Origin: Sphingomonas sp. IC081
GTDB lineage: Bacteria; Pseudomonadota; Alphaproteobacteria; Sphingomonadales; Sphingomonadaceae
Direction of reading: 5' to 3'
Assembly (NCBI RefSeq): GCF_006874585.1
Contig: NZ_CP029765.1
Span: 1 to 64,000, forward strand
DNA length: 64,000 nucleotides
Shown here: positions 1-9,700 of the stretch, one piece after another
Layout of the letters: every line of letters starts with the position of its first letter
Numbering within the stretch: the stretch's first letter is position 1
The notes under the pieces: generated by a model
Database searches by the model: none
What the model saw: the letters and a program-made list of their open reading frames with translations, nothing else
Told to the model about the DNA's origin: nothing
Position numbers and translations under genes: made by a program

Positions 1-12
1 CCACAGCAAATG

Positions 13-33
13 TTCGTGCTTTGACACGGAAAA
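13..33 (-). repeat. Inverted iteron copy upstream of repA
   Basis: Reverse-complement copy of the 21-bp iteron found five times downstream of repA (core TTCCGTGTCAAAGCACGA). It lies about 100 bp ahead of the chosen repA start. In iteron plasmids an inverted operator copy at the rep promoter is the usual site of Rep dimer autorepression; that role here is inference. Confidence 0.75.
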
Positions 34-116
34 CTAAGCCGCGGAACAAAGCGAGATAGACATCGCACACCGTGCGAACCATGCTTTCGATCGCTAACCG
101 CTCAAGGCACCTAGGT

Positions 117-998
117 ATGGATATCCAGCAACGCGACCTCTTCGAACTCGACAGCCCACTGTACGCGGACGTGCATGGGGAGCGAACGGTTGCGGAGTTT
201 CCATTCTTTGCCCTCTCCAAACGGCCTCAAATGACCCCCATGGTCTTTGAAAACGGCTCCGCGCGGATCGAGATCAACCCCAGTAAAACAGGGGTTGCTA
301 CGATTTATGACAAGGAAATTCTTCTATATATCGCCAGCCTCATGGCTGAACGCATGGATCGCGGTGAAAGGGTCGACCGGGTGATGAGCTTCACCGCGAA
401 TGATTTATTTCGCGTGACGAGCACCAACCCGTCAGCCCGATCCTATGACATGCTCAAAGCTTCCCTGGCTCGCCTCCAAGGCACTCAGATCATCACGAAC
501 ATTGAGACCGGGGGAGAAGGTTCGGACAGCGCTTTCTCGTGGCTTCTGAAGGCCGATATTAAGTACATCAAATCCAGCAATGGTGATCGCAGGGTCAAGA
601 AAATCGAAGTGATGGTATGCGATTGGCTATATCGCGCCATCCTGCAGGACAAGCGCATTGCCGCTTACCATTTGGGATTTTTCAAACTCGGCCCGATTGA
701 ACGGCGATTGTATGAGTTGGCCAAATTCAATTGCGTTGACGAAACGGGCTTTGAAATTGACATGGAAACCCTTGCTGAAAGAGTTGGATGCGCAACTGAT
801 AAGCGGGGACTTGAGCACTTCAAAAGGCAACTACGCGTCGTAGCTGAAGACCAGACTCTGCCGGAATATGAGGTTCGCCTAGCCGAAGAGAAAATACCGT
901 CGGCTCGTGGTGGGCGACCTAAGATAAAGACGATCGTGTTGTTCTCGTCCATCCCAATCACGCAATTGGACAATCAGACACTTCCATTGTTCGATTGA
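117..998 (+). CDS. repA: Plasmid replication initiator RepA (RPA family)
   Basis: Initiator that would bind the iterons downstream and open the plasmid origin. The protein (293 aa from the chosen start) has the layout of the alphaproteobacterial replication initiator protein A family: a PFFALSK-type segment near the N-terminus, a central YDKEILLY region and a winged-helix stretch around ELAKFNCVDETGF. The ATG at 117 follows AAGG at 104-107; an ATG at 81 and a GTG at 72 are in frame, the latter inside a TCGCAC/GTGCGA hairpin (63-77) that could affect translation. Flanking iterons, one inverted upstream and five direct downstream, fit an autoregulated initiator. Family assignment is by recognition of sequence features, not a search. 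Confidence 0.85.
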   Translation: MDIQQRDLFELDSPLYADVHGERTVAEFPFFALSKRPQMTPMVFENGSARIEINPSKTGVATIYDKEILLYIASLMAERMDRGERVDRVMSFTANDLFRVTSTNPSARSYDMLKASLARLQGTQIITNIETGGEGSDSAFSWLLKADIKYIKSSNGDRRVKKIEVMVCDWLYRAILQDKRIAAYHLGFFKLGPIERRLYELAKFNCVDETGFEIDMETLAERVGCATDKRGLEHFKRQLRVVAEDQTLPEYEVRLAEEKIPSARGGRPKIKTIVLFSSIPITQLDNQTLPLFD

Positions 999-1075
999 TG
1001 CATGAGTATTGCAGTACAAGTCATACCTGAGCTCTACGTACTGCTTGAGACACGAACAAAGAACCCCATCAGAGG

Positions 1076-1346
1076 TTTTCCGTGTCAAAGCACGAATCGT
1101 CCGTCCCCCTGAAGCCGTCAACGAGATCGTCCCTCTCAGCAGGGTTTTCCGTGTCAAAGCACGAACTCTTGTTTGGGACCGGGGCGACCGGACTTGGCCT
1201 ACGCTCGCCATCAGGTAGTTTTCCGTGTCAAAACACGAACTGTTCTGCGGAACGGGTGCAAGCAGACTCTGCCTACGATCATCGCAAGCACACTTTTCCG
1301 TGTCAAAGCACGAAAGAAAAATGAGTTTTCCGTGTCAAAGCACGAG
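1076..1346 (+). repeat. Five direct iterons of the plasmid origin
   Basis: Direct repeats at 1076-1096, 1145-1165, 1219-1239, 1294-1314 and 1326-1346 share TTCCGTGTCAAAGCACGA; the third has AAAACACG in place of AAAGCACG and the fifth ends CACGAG. Start-to-start spacings are 69, 74, 75 and 32 bp, three of them close to whole helical turns (7, 7 and 3). With repA immediately upstream this is the likely oriV. Confidence 0.85.
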
Positions 1347-1516
1347 TCAAACCTCTTTGGCTTCGACTGCGATGCAGCCATTCAATGAGAACCGATTCAA
1401 TTGTCTTTCGCGCATGCATCAGCTCTCGATCGCATGCTTACACTACAGCGAGGCAATGCCGCATCGGTGGTGAATTGTTTCTGAAGCAGGAGTTTTTGGC
1501 TGTGACCAAATAAAGG

Positions 1517-1539
1517 AAAACCCGGCGCTAAGGCCGGGC
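1517..1539 (-). terminator. Candidate leftward intrinsic terminator
   Basis: Arms CCCGGC (1521-1526) and GCCGGG (1533-1538) form a GC-rich hairpin. On the minus strand it is followed by TTTTCC, giving an intrinsic-terminator shape. No minus-strand gene upstream of it is supported, so it may act on antisense RNA entering the iteron region or work bidirectionally. The rest of 1347-1707 holds no gene I can support. Confidence 0.35.
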
Positions 1540-1707
1540 ATCCCATTTTCAGCGATCGAATTTCGATCGGGTATGTCAGCGGCGCCAACCGCTAACGGTC
1601 CATTACATTAGACCCGACATAACCGATCCCGGTCCCCGATGCAAGGATGCGCGTTCTGCGCCAAGGAACCTCTTTGCCTGGTCCAGCCTCCATCAAGGAG
1701 GATGACG

Positions 1708-2505
1708 ATGGGGATCTATGCAGTCGGTGATACGGCACAAAGTGTGCTGTCCGGTGTCCCAGTTAATACTAAAAAGTCCCGTTCCGGCGCGAAGCATCGC
1801 ACCGGGGCACCTGTAAGGGCGGGCAGCCTCGAGGCGAACACCTTCGAAGAAACCTTCTTCCAGGTGCCGAGCAAGGGCGAGCCTGATCGCATGCTGGCCA
1901 AGGCCAGGTATGCACTCGATGCCGGGAGGAAGCTGTTGCGCGAGCACAAGGCGGGCCTACGCAGCCTCACTGCATCTGAAAGGCTGCTCACGACCCTTAC
2001 GGCCTCGGCTGTGCGCATCTACGAAGAGCTGACCAAGCTGGCGCGCCTGTGCGCCGGGAAAGTCTATCCCAGTTACGACCACCTCGTTGAAGCGACAGGG
2101 CTTGGCCGTTCCACAGTCAGGCGCGCTCTCGCCGTGCTGGAAGTCATCGGCTTCATCATCCGGCAGCGCCGGTTCAAACGGGTTGAAGCCGATGGGCCTG
2201 GACCTCGTTTCAAGCAGACTTCCAACGTCTACCGCATTCTAACGCCCAAGAGCGTTCATCGATATACGCCTCGCTGGATGCGCTCTGCACCACCCCCCGT
2301 TGACGATGACTGGCGCCGTTCGGATGAAGCCGAGCAGGTCAGCGCGATGGTCGCGTCCCTCTCATGCAAGGAATTTGCAAAGATGTCCGTGGGCGGCGTG
2401 CTCGGCGGCGTCCTTGCCCAGCTTGGCGCTGCAATGGACAATAAGGAAGACCGTGAACGTAAAGCATCAGCGAGGGCAAAGGTGGCCATTTCATGTGCTT
2501 CATAG
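1708..2505 (+). CDS. Winged-helix plasmid protein, replication-associated
   Basis: 265-residue protein with a helix-turn-helix region reading LTASERLL...YEELTKLARLC...PSYDHLVEATGLGRSTVRRAL, the pattern of a winged-helix DNA-binding fold seen in plasmid replication accessory proteins. It ends in a charged tail. AAGGAGG at 1695-1701 sits six bases before the ATG at 1708, which decides the start; ATG 1702 is too close to that site and 1639 is a less likely longer start. Its place beside the iteron array suggests a role in replication or copy control, which is inference. Confidence 0.6.
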   Translation: MGIYAVGDTAQSVLSGVPVNTKKSRSGAKHRTGAPVRAGSLEANTFEETFFQVPSKGEPDRMLAKARYALDAGRKLLREHKAGLRSLTASERLLTTLTASAVRIYEELTKLARLCAGKVYPSYDHLVEATGLGRSTVRRALAVLEVIGFIIRQRRFKRVEADGPGPRFKQTSNVYRILTPKSVHRYTPRWMRSAPPPVDDDWRRSDEAEQVSAMVASLSCKEFAKMSVGGVLGGVLAQLGAAMDNKEDRERKASARAKVAISCAS

Positions 2506-2770
2506 CGCGAGGTTCATTATGGCGCTTAACCGCAAACCAAATATTATTTGTATAAGGGAAAATGGAGTTGGCCTAAGTCGGCCAACACGCCGACCTGACG
2601 ATCCAAGGCAGCATCAACAGTTCACACAAGAAACCAACGCACAAAGCCGCACCCTCAGGAGTGTCGGCTACGCCGCCACGTGCTCCCAGGGGGAGCATGC
2701 GACTTCTTCCGCTCTCTTTTCATGCCCTCGCGCTTTACGAAGGGTTGGAAAGGCGCGAAATTCAAAGGGA

Positions 2771-3661
2771 TCAGAATGCCGATACCGCTACGGTGCGGCC
2801 TTTGGGCTCAGGCACGAAACGGGCCCGTCGCTGTACCGCACCATATCCACGCAGCCGCGACCAATTATCGAGGATAGTCGCCACGTAGCCCTGCGTTTCC
2901 CTGATCCGCGGAACAACCCCGCCTTTAACCCGGCCCGGCCCGGCGTTATAGGCCGCCAGCGCCAGATGCACCTGCCCGAACGTGTCGAGCTGGGTCCGCA
3001 GATAACGGGCGCCGCCGCGCAGATTCTGGACGGGATCGTAGGGATTAACCCCAAGCTGGGCCGCAGTCCCCGGCATCAGTTGCGCCAGGCCGTAGGCTTT
3101 CATCTTCGAGGTCGCTGCCGGATTATACCGGCTCTCTTGAATGATCATGGCGTCGAACAGCCCGGTCGGAATGCCGTGCTCGCAGGCGATCGCACTCATC
3201 ATTCCATAATAGGCGGCGCGGCGTGCCTCGGCATCCGGCTTCAGAAAACCCGATGGACGATAGGGAAGAGAGGCGCATCCCGGCGTGAAAGGGACTGCAG
3301 CAAGCGTAGGATACTGCCCTTTCATCCACCCTGGCACCGCGATCGAGGAAACCGGTTCAACCCCGGCCGCCGCCAGATCATACGAGGCTGCAAGCTCGCC
3401 CTGGCCCACTGCCGGCGCAGAAAACTCCTGCCCCATCTGATACTCAACATAGCGGCGCGACAGATCATGGACGCGGAACGCCTCGGGAATACCCGCGTCA
3501 GATCCAGCAACCGGCATTACCGGCGAGACGTCCGCCTCCGGCACAGGCTGCCCCATGACGACAAGCTCCACCTTTCGCGTCGTTTTTACTTCGCCCGCGC
3601 TCACACTATTGGGAACGATGCAAAGTAACGCGATCAGTCCCGATGCTCGATGTACACGCAT
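2771..3661 (-). CDS. Lytic transglycosylase, VirB1/SLT family
   Basis: Periplasmic enzyme that would cut peptidoglycan glycan strands so a type IV secretion channel can be assembled. Residues 1-22 form a signal peptide ending SVSA. The C-terminal half is an SLT domain: catalytic Glu176 in QESRYNPAA, GLAQLMP at 191-197 and AYNAGPG at 237-243. The N-terminal 140 residues are a low-complexity linker. GGAGGG lies just upstream of the ATG on the minus strand. No other pilus or channel gene is next to it, so the rest of the secretion apparatus is probably outside the window. Confidence 0.85.
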   Translation of the reverse strand: MRVHRASGLIALLCIVPNSVSAGEVKTTRKVELVVMGQPVPEADVSPVMPVAGSDAGIPEAFRVHDLSRRYVEYQMGQEFSAPAVGQGELAASYDLAAAGVEPVSSIAVPGWMKGQYPTLAAVPFTPGCASLPYRPSGFLKPDAEARRAAYYGMMSAIACEHGIPTGLFDAMIIQESRYNPAATSKMKAYGLAQLMPGTAAQLGVNPYDPVQNLRGGARYLRTQLDTFGQVHLALAAYNAGPGRVKGGVVPRIRETQGYVATILDNWSRLRGYGAVQRRARFVPEPKGRTVAVSAF

Positions 3662-3773
3662 ATGAACCCTCCAAAGCCTTGATAAGAGAATTGGAGTTCA
3701 CCGCCTTTGCCCTTGTCAACGCCGCCAAGCTCACGAACACTTTTTTAGAAAAAGGCTTTGGAAGGCTTCCAGC

Positions 3774-5066
3774 ATGTGGCTCGTCCCCCGCGACACCAAC
3801 GGCAAAGGCTCAAATCGCATCCCTCTGCCCCCCGATCTGCGCGCGGCGCTGATTCGATGGTACGTCGGCAAAGGCACGGTCCACGACGAACAGGCCGGCA
3901 TCACGCTCGTCCAGCAGGCCCGGATCGGGCACAGGTGGATCGCCTGCGATTGTCTAGGCGCCGACAAGGCTCCCGCCATCCTGACGCCGGCCTTTCTCTC
4001 CGAGGCAGAAACATACTATCTGCGACGGCTCACCAGTTCGAAGCGGCCCGAGCATCTGCCCGACTGCCCGTTCTTCCGCGACCAGGTGACGATCCGCATC
4101 AGCGAGGTACGCTCGCGATCGACGCCGCTCGAGCCACCCTCAGGCTTCTTCGAGGTGCTTAAACCCGCGCCGGAGAAACTGGCGCAGCGCCCCGAGGACG
4201 ATTCCAACGACGATCGCACCCGACACGCCTCGATCCCGAGGCTGGCCCGATTGCTCTGGCGCCTCATGGCCGCTGCCGGCGTCAACCGCATTGCTCCGCT
4301 CGCCTATCGGGAGGAATGGTCGATCCGGCATGAGTTCGCGGCGCTCACCAGAGCGGCGGGGCTGATCGAGATCGCGCCGGGAATCCAGCTGGAGAAAGCC
4401 TTCTGGACCCACCCGAAGCCCCTGCAGGCGCGCGCCGTCTACGCCACGCTGCGCGCGCTGGAGGACAGATGGCCCCGCGACCATGCGCCGCAAGGCTTTG
4501 TCCTTCTCTATGCCAAGGGCATTCATGGACAGGAAATCACGCTGCCTGACGGCGACACCGTCACGATCGCCAACCGCATCCAGTCGCCATCGGTGCGAGG
4601 CAACCCGATTGCGGGTCCGTTCCTGGTCATCATCGTCATCGGCAAATATCCCGAGGCCAAGGGCTACGCGCCGCTGCGCGCCTATGCCCAGCCCATCCTC
4701 AATGGGCGCCTGTTCGCGCCGGTCGATTCCGATTTCGAGCGCGACGTTCTCCGAACCATCCTGCGCACCCAGCAGGAATTGCACGGCCGCGGCATTGACC
4801 TCGCGATCGACAAACCGGTTTTCGACACCCTGACACCCGATGGGCCGTGTCGCCCGGATTTCCTGATCGAGGCAAGATCACGCGAGACCGGCGAGATCCG
4901 CAATCTTGTCGTCGAGGCCATGGGCTTCAAAACCGAGGAGTACGAGGCGAGCAAGGCCATCACGCATCCACGCATGGCGCATCTTGGGCAAATCGTGACC
5001 ATCGACCGGCAGGACGATGACGCTCACACGGGACGGCGCGCGCTTCTTCGAGGGCTCGGCCTTTGA
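3774..5066 (+). CDS. DUF1173-like protein, putative PD-(D/E)xK nuclease
   Basis: 430 residues. An N-terminal Cys/His cluster (Cys58, Cys60, His94, Cys98 in HLPDCPF) could bind zinc. The C-terminus has a PD motif (Pro361-Asp362), a hydrophobic strand with Glu381 in LVVEAMGF, and then Tyr390/Lys394/His398, resembling a restriction-endonuclease fold with a displaced lysine. The arrangement fits my recollection of the DUF1173 family on proteobacterial plasmids. Its substrate is unknown; DNA cleavage or processing is inference. It is convergent with the small membrane gene ending at 5072. GGAAGG precedes the ATG. Confidence 0.55.
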   Translation: MWLVPRDTNGKGSNRIPLPPDLRAALIRWYVGKGTVHDEQAGITLVQQARIGHRWIACDCLGADKAPAILTPAFLSEAETYYLRRLTSSKRPEHLPDCPFFRDQVTIRISEVRSRSTPLEPPSGFFEVLKPAPEKLAQRPEDDSNDDRTRHASIPRLARLLWRLMAAAGVNRIAPLAYREEWSIRHEFAALTRAAGLIEIAPGIQLEKAFWTHPKPLQARAVYATLRALEDRWPRDHAPQGFVLLYAKGIHGQEITLPDGDTVTIANRIQSPSVRGNPIAGPFLVIIVIGKYPEAKGYAPLRAYAQPILNGRLFAPVDSDFERDVLRTILRTQQELHGRGIDLAIDKPVFDTLTPDGPCRPDFLIEARSRETGEIRNLVVEAMGFKTEEYEASKAITHPRMAHLGQIVTIDRQDDDAHTGRRALLRGLGL

Positions 5067-5071
5067 GACCG

Positions 5072-5341
5072 TCAGCGCCAGGAAAGGCTGGCCGCAAAAT
5101 ATCCGATGATGCCCAGCGTCACTGGCGTCGAGAGCAGATAGAGTTTCTGCCAGCGCCACCATATCCGGGGCAGCAGCAACGCAGCACCTTTGACGCTGCG
5201 CGCGTCCTGCCAGATCCGATCGTTCCAGATGCCGTGCAGCGCGACCGAGACCGACAGGACCATGGCAATCGCACAGCACAGGCTGGTTGCGAGGTAAATG
5301 GCCATCCAGTTGGCGATCTCGAGAGGCGTGAACTGTGACAT
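5072..5341 (-). CDS. Small two-helix membrane protein
   Basis: 89 residues with two hydrophobic segments, roughly residues 10-35 (WMAIYLATSLCCAIAMVLSV) and 67-85 (LLSTPVTLGIIGYFAAS). A GGAAGG site lies close ahead of the ATG on the minus strand. It ends six bases from the stop of the convergent DUF1173-like gene. I do not recognise a family; a plasmid envelope or conjugation accessory is possible. Confidence 0.5.
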   Translation of the reverse strand: MSQFTPLEIANWMAIYLATSLCCAIAMVLSVSVALHGIWNDRIWQDARSVKGAALLLPRIWWRWQKLYLLSTPVTLGIIGYFAASLSWR

Positions 5342-5460
5342 CTATCCTTCCGCTATACCTGTAATTTTCTACCAGGGCATCCGATTCCGAAACCTACATT
5401 CTTACAGGTAAATCGATAATATCGTTGGACTATCAAGTATTTTCACAGACAAATGCGGCA

Positions 5461-5487
5461 AGAGTGGAGAGGGAAGAGAGGGAGTGG
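5461..5487 (+). promoter_or_regulatory. Purine-rich leader tract
   Basis: A run of G and A (GGAGAGGGAAGAGAGGGAG) lies in the leader of the rightward gene array. Similar tracts occur near 6641, 10983, 15441, 17490, 18005, 23837, 33754, 36236, 45764, 46289, 47991 and 59311, nearly always between co-directional genes. The function is unknown. Confidence 0.3.
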
Positions 5488-5565
5488 ACCGAGCAGATCG
5501 GCCAAACGCCCTTCAACCATAAGCAGCTGCCTTACCGCGCATCTGCGTCATGGAGGTAACTCCCC

Positions 5566-5805
5566 ATGGAACGCTTTGTTCTCTTCATCAGCGAGCCGGG
5601 ATCTGATGACATCGTAGACATTCACCCCAGCAAGCCGGCGGCCGAAAGCGCGCTTGTCGACTATGTGCGCGCCCGCTCCGCCACCATCGGCTTGCCTGCC
5701 CATCCTGACGACGATCGGGCGGTGGCCTCCTATTTCCAGAACAGCGAAGCCATTTACGCGATCGCGCGTGTCATGCCGCTGGCACAGCCAGGCAACGATC
5801 AATGA
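5566..5805 (+). CDS. Small conserved-type plasmid protein, first gene of array
   Basis: 79 residues, acidic, no signal peptide or membrane segment and no motif I recognise. GGAGG stands about nine bases before the ATG. Its stop overlaps the start of the primase gene (ATGA at 5802-5805), so the two are translationally coupled. It opens the rightward array. A 5466-5565 leader with a purine-rich tract precedes it. Confidence 0.6.
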   Translation: MERFVLFISEPGSDDIVDIHPSKPAAESALVDYVRARSATIGLPAHPDDDRAVASYFQNSEAIYAIARVMPLAQPGNDQ

Positions 5806-6668
5806 CTATCGTCGCCCGTCGCCCCTCGCAGCAGCTCATCGACATCGTCGGCACCCTGCGCGGCACCTGGCACGGAACCCGGGCCATGTGCCGCTGCCCG
5901 GCCCATGATGACCACACCCCCAGCCTGTCCCTCCGGCAGGGGGATCGCGGCATCCTCGTGACCTGCTTTGCCGGTTGCGATTCCATCGACGTGCTGCGCG
6001 AACTCGATCGCATCGCCATCACGCGCCACTACGAGCCGCCGCCAGACAATGTGCGCGCCGGCACCGCGAATATCGAGCGGCTCTGGTCCCAGGCGCAGTC
6101 CGTCGCGGGCACGCTGGGCGAACGCTATCTGGCCTCGCGATTCCTGCTTCCCGTTCCCGGTGACGTGCGCTTTCATCCGCGCTGCCCGCATGGCGCCAAG
6201 CCCAACACCGTCTTCAAGCCCGCCTTGCTGGTCGCGGTGCGCGAAGGTCAGCGGCTTGTCGCCCTGCAGCGGATCTTCCTCGATCCTGAAACCGCGCGCT
6301 ACACCGCCAAGGCGACCATCGGTTCGCTCGGCATGGGGGCATGGCGCGGAGGCGGTATCGGCCCCACCATCGGGCTTGCCGAAGGCTTCGAGACTGCGCG
6401 GGCCTGGAGCCGCATCAACAAACTGCCGTGCTGGGCAACGCTCGGCTCGCGCCGGTTCGGCCTGGTGACGATCCCTGACAGCGTGACCGAACTTATCCTG
6501 GCAGGCGATTACGACACGGCCGGACGCCGGGCGGTAAACCGCGCATCGCACCGCTACGCCCATGACAACCGTGTGATCCGGGTCGATTTCCCGAAGGGCT
6601 TCAAGGATTGGGCCCAGGCGCTCGAAGCCCTCGAGACGCAGAAAAGGGGAGGGGGAGGGGAAGGGTGA
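5802..6668 (+). CDS. Toprim-domain DNA primase
   Basis: 288-residue primase-like protein. The N-terminus carries a zinc-finger region (Cys30, Cys32, His35, then Cys55 and Cys59) of the CHC2 type. The C-terminal half has a Toprim domain: Glu194 in LAEGFETA and the DxD pair Asp236/Asp238 in GDYDTAG. It would lay primers on single-stranded plasmid DNA, for example after conjugative entry. It overlaps the upstream gene by four bases and is followed by a purine-rich tract and the methylase-helicase gene, suggesting one operon. Confidence 0.75.
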   Translation: MTIVARRPSQQLIDIVGTLRGTWHGTRAMCRCPAHDDHTPSLSLRQGDRGILVTCFAGCDSIDVLRELDRIAITRHYEPPPDNVRAGTANIERLWSQAQSVAGTLGERYLASRFLLPVPGDVRFHPRCPHGAKPNTVFKPALLVAVREGQRLVALQRIFLDPETARYTAKATIGSLGMGAWRGGGIGPTIGLAEGFETARAWSRINKLPCWATLGSRRFGLVTIPDSVTELILAGDYDTAGRRAVNRASHRYAHDNRVIRVDFPKGFKDWAQALEALETQKRGGGGEG

Positions 6669-6702
6669 TCTGCCGTTCGGCAGAGAGCCCAAGGAGACCC
6701 CC

Positions 6703-9700
6703 ATGCGCGACCTTCTCGATCTCACGCACGTCAATGATGCGCCGGCGGCATGCACGATCGCTACCCTTCTCGCCACCGGTGCCGCTATCTCGAGGCGCCA
6801 CCTGAACGATGCCATGGTGGAGGCGTTCGGCGGCACGGATGCCGACGGGCGCTGGACCCAGCGCGACAGCTTCGAGATGCTCGAGCATGCCCTCGCCCTT
6901 CATCTCGCAAGCGACCGCCATCACATCAACGCCCCTGCAGACATCGCCATTTCGTCCGCGCTGATGCAGCGCCTGCCGACCCAGACCGTGCGCAGCGAGG
7001 AACAGATCGAGCTGCAGCAGTTCTCGACCCCCGCCGACATCGCGGCGCTGGCCATGCTGCTCGCGTCGATCGGCGCCGATGATGTCGTGCTCGAGCCAAG
7101 CGCGGGCAACGGCCTCCTGATCGCCCAGGCTCCGCGCGGCCGCATCCTCCAGCTCAACGAAATCGACCCGCGCCGCCGCGAACGGCTCGCGCATATCTTC
7201 CCCGATGCGACGATCACCGGCCATGATGGCGCGGCGCTGGTCGCCCTTCACGCGGATCTCCCGCGTCCAAGCGTCGTGCTCATGAACCCGCCGTTCTCGC
7301 GCAGCATCGGCCGCGGCGCCGATGACCTGGCGGCGCTGCGCCATCTGCAGGCGGCAATCAAGCGGGTCAGCCCAGGCGGGCGCGTCGTTGCCATCATGCC
7401 CGACTGGTTCACGCCCTGCGCGCGGCTTCGCACTGCCTACGAAGCGATCCTGAGCGGCTGCACGGTGCGCTCCTCGCTCCGCCTCGAGCATTGCTATCGC
7501 AAGCATGGCACCAACATTGCGGTTCGCCTCTATGTCATCGACAAGATCGCCGGCGACCTCATGCCCGCCGTCATCGAGCGCGCAGCCGTCCTCGACTTCC
7601 TCGATGCCGTCGAAATCCCCGCGCGCATCAATCTGCAGCCCACAGACGATCTTCCCGCTCGCGTCGCGCCCGCGAAGGCGACTTCACTGTTCGGCGCCGC
7701 GCGCAAGACCAAGGTGGCCGCGCCGCGCCCCTATCACGCGCCCAAGGCCAATGCGGTCCTGCCCGTCGGCTATCGCAAGCTGGACACCCCGGCACCGCTG
7801 GCGCAGCAGGTCGGCGTCTACCTGCCGTACCGGCCAAGCCGCATCGTCTTCGACGCTGCAGGAGAGCACCCCACCGCGCTCGTTGAGTCGGTCGCCATGG
7901 GCTCGATCCCGGCGCCGATCCCCGATCACATCCCCCATCTGCCCGAGCGCACCGTCAGCGAGCGGCTCCTCTCCTCTTCCCAGCTCGAAACCGTCGTCTA
8001 TGCAGGCCACGCCTGGAACCAGACGCTGCCGGGCACCTTCAGGCCCGCCAAGGAGGGCGTTGGCCTCGACATCGACCCTGAAGGCCGCAAGTACCGCAAG
8101 GGCTTCTTCCTGGGCGATGGCACCGGCGCGGGCAAGGGCCGCCAGATCGCTGCCTGTATCCTCGACAACAAGCTGCAGGGCCGCCGCCGCCACATCTTCG
8201 TCACCAAGAACGAGCCGCTGCTCGAGGACATCCGCCGCGACGTCACCGCGCTCGGCGGCCTGTCGGCCGACGTGCAGCCGCTTTCGAACTGGAAGATCGG
8301 CCAGCCCATCACGCTCGAAGAAGGCACCTTGTTCGTCACGTATCCGGGGCTGCGATCGGGCCGCTCTGACGCAACGCGCCTACAGCAGATCCTCGATTGG
8401 GCCGGCCCCGACTTCGACGGCGTGATCGCCTTCGACGAGGCCCACGAAATGGGCGGTGTCGCGGGCGGGAAGGGAGCTCTTGGCAAGACCGAAGGCTCGC
8501 AGCAGGGCATCTGCGGCGTCCTTCTGCAGAACCATCTTCCCGATGCGCGCGTGCTCTATGCGTCCGCCACCGGCGCCTCGGACGTCAACAACCTGGCCTA
8601 TGCCGTGCGCCTCGGCCTCTGGGGCCCGGAAACCTCCTTCCCGGACCGGGAATCCTTCATCTCCAACATCCGTCAGGGCGGCATCGCCGCGATGGAACTG
8701 GTCGCGCGTGACCTGAAGGCGCTCGGGCTCTACACGGCGCGCGCGCTCAGTTTCGCCGGCGTCGAATACGAAGTGCTGCGCCACGAACTGACGCCTGCCC
8801 AGATCGAGATCTACGACACCTATTGCCGGGCATGGCAGGTCATCAACACCAACCTTGCTGCCGCGCTCGAGGCGACAAACGTGGTCGACGCCCTCGAGGG
8901 CAAAACGCTGAACTCGGGCGCGAAGGCCGCCGCCCGTTCGCGTCTGGAAGGGACGCGCCAGCGTTTCTTCGGCCAGGTGCTGCTTTCCATGAAGCTGCCC
9001 ACCGTGATCGCGGCGATCGAGGGGCACCTGAAGCAGGATCATTCGGTGGTCGTGCAGCTGGTGACAACGGCGGAGGCCATCCTCGACAGACGTCTCTCCG
9101 AGATGACGGCCGAGGAACGCGCCGAGCCCCAGATCGAGTTGTCGCCCACCGACCAGATCGTAGATTACCTCAAGCGCGCCTTCCCGACCCACCAGATGGA
9201 GGTCTTCAAGGACGACACCGGCGCCCTGCATTCCCGGCCCATGCGCGACGAGGACGGCAACCCGGTCCACAATCCCGAAGCCATGGCCGCGCGCGACAAC
9301 CTGATCGAGCATCTGTGCGCGCTGCCACCCATCAAGTCCGGCCTCGATGCGCTCATCGAGCATTTCGGGCCGGATCGCATCGCCGAAGTCACCGGGCGAT
9401 CCAAGCGGCTCATCACAGGCCCGGACGGCCGCCAGAAGGTCGAGACCCGCACCGCGCGCACCAGTCAGGCCGAGGCCAGCGCCTTCATGAACGATCAGAA
9501 GAAGGTGCTCGTCTTCTCCGATGCCGGCGGCACTGGCCGGTCCTACCATGCCAGCCTCGATGCCGTGAACCAGGACCGACGTGCCCATCTCCTGCTCGAA
9601 CCGGGCTGGCGCGCCGACCGGGCCATTCAGGGGCTCGGCCGCACGCACCGCACCCATCAGGCATCGACGCCGCTGTTCCGTCCCGTCACCACCGACTGCA

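Noticed and set aside
1076..1346. Regular repeats as a CRISPR array
   Set aside because: The spacers differ in length (11-54 bp), repeats are 21 bp, and no cas gene is near; position after repA marks them as iterons.
2300..3628. A 442-codon plus-strand frame over the transglycosylase
   Set aside because: It overlaps the convincing minus-strand SLT gene and the 3' end of the winged-helix gene, has no domain and reads as Arg/Pro-rich antisense.
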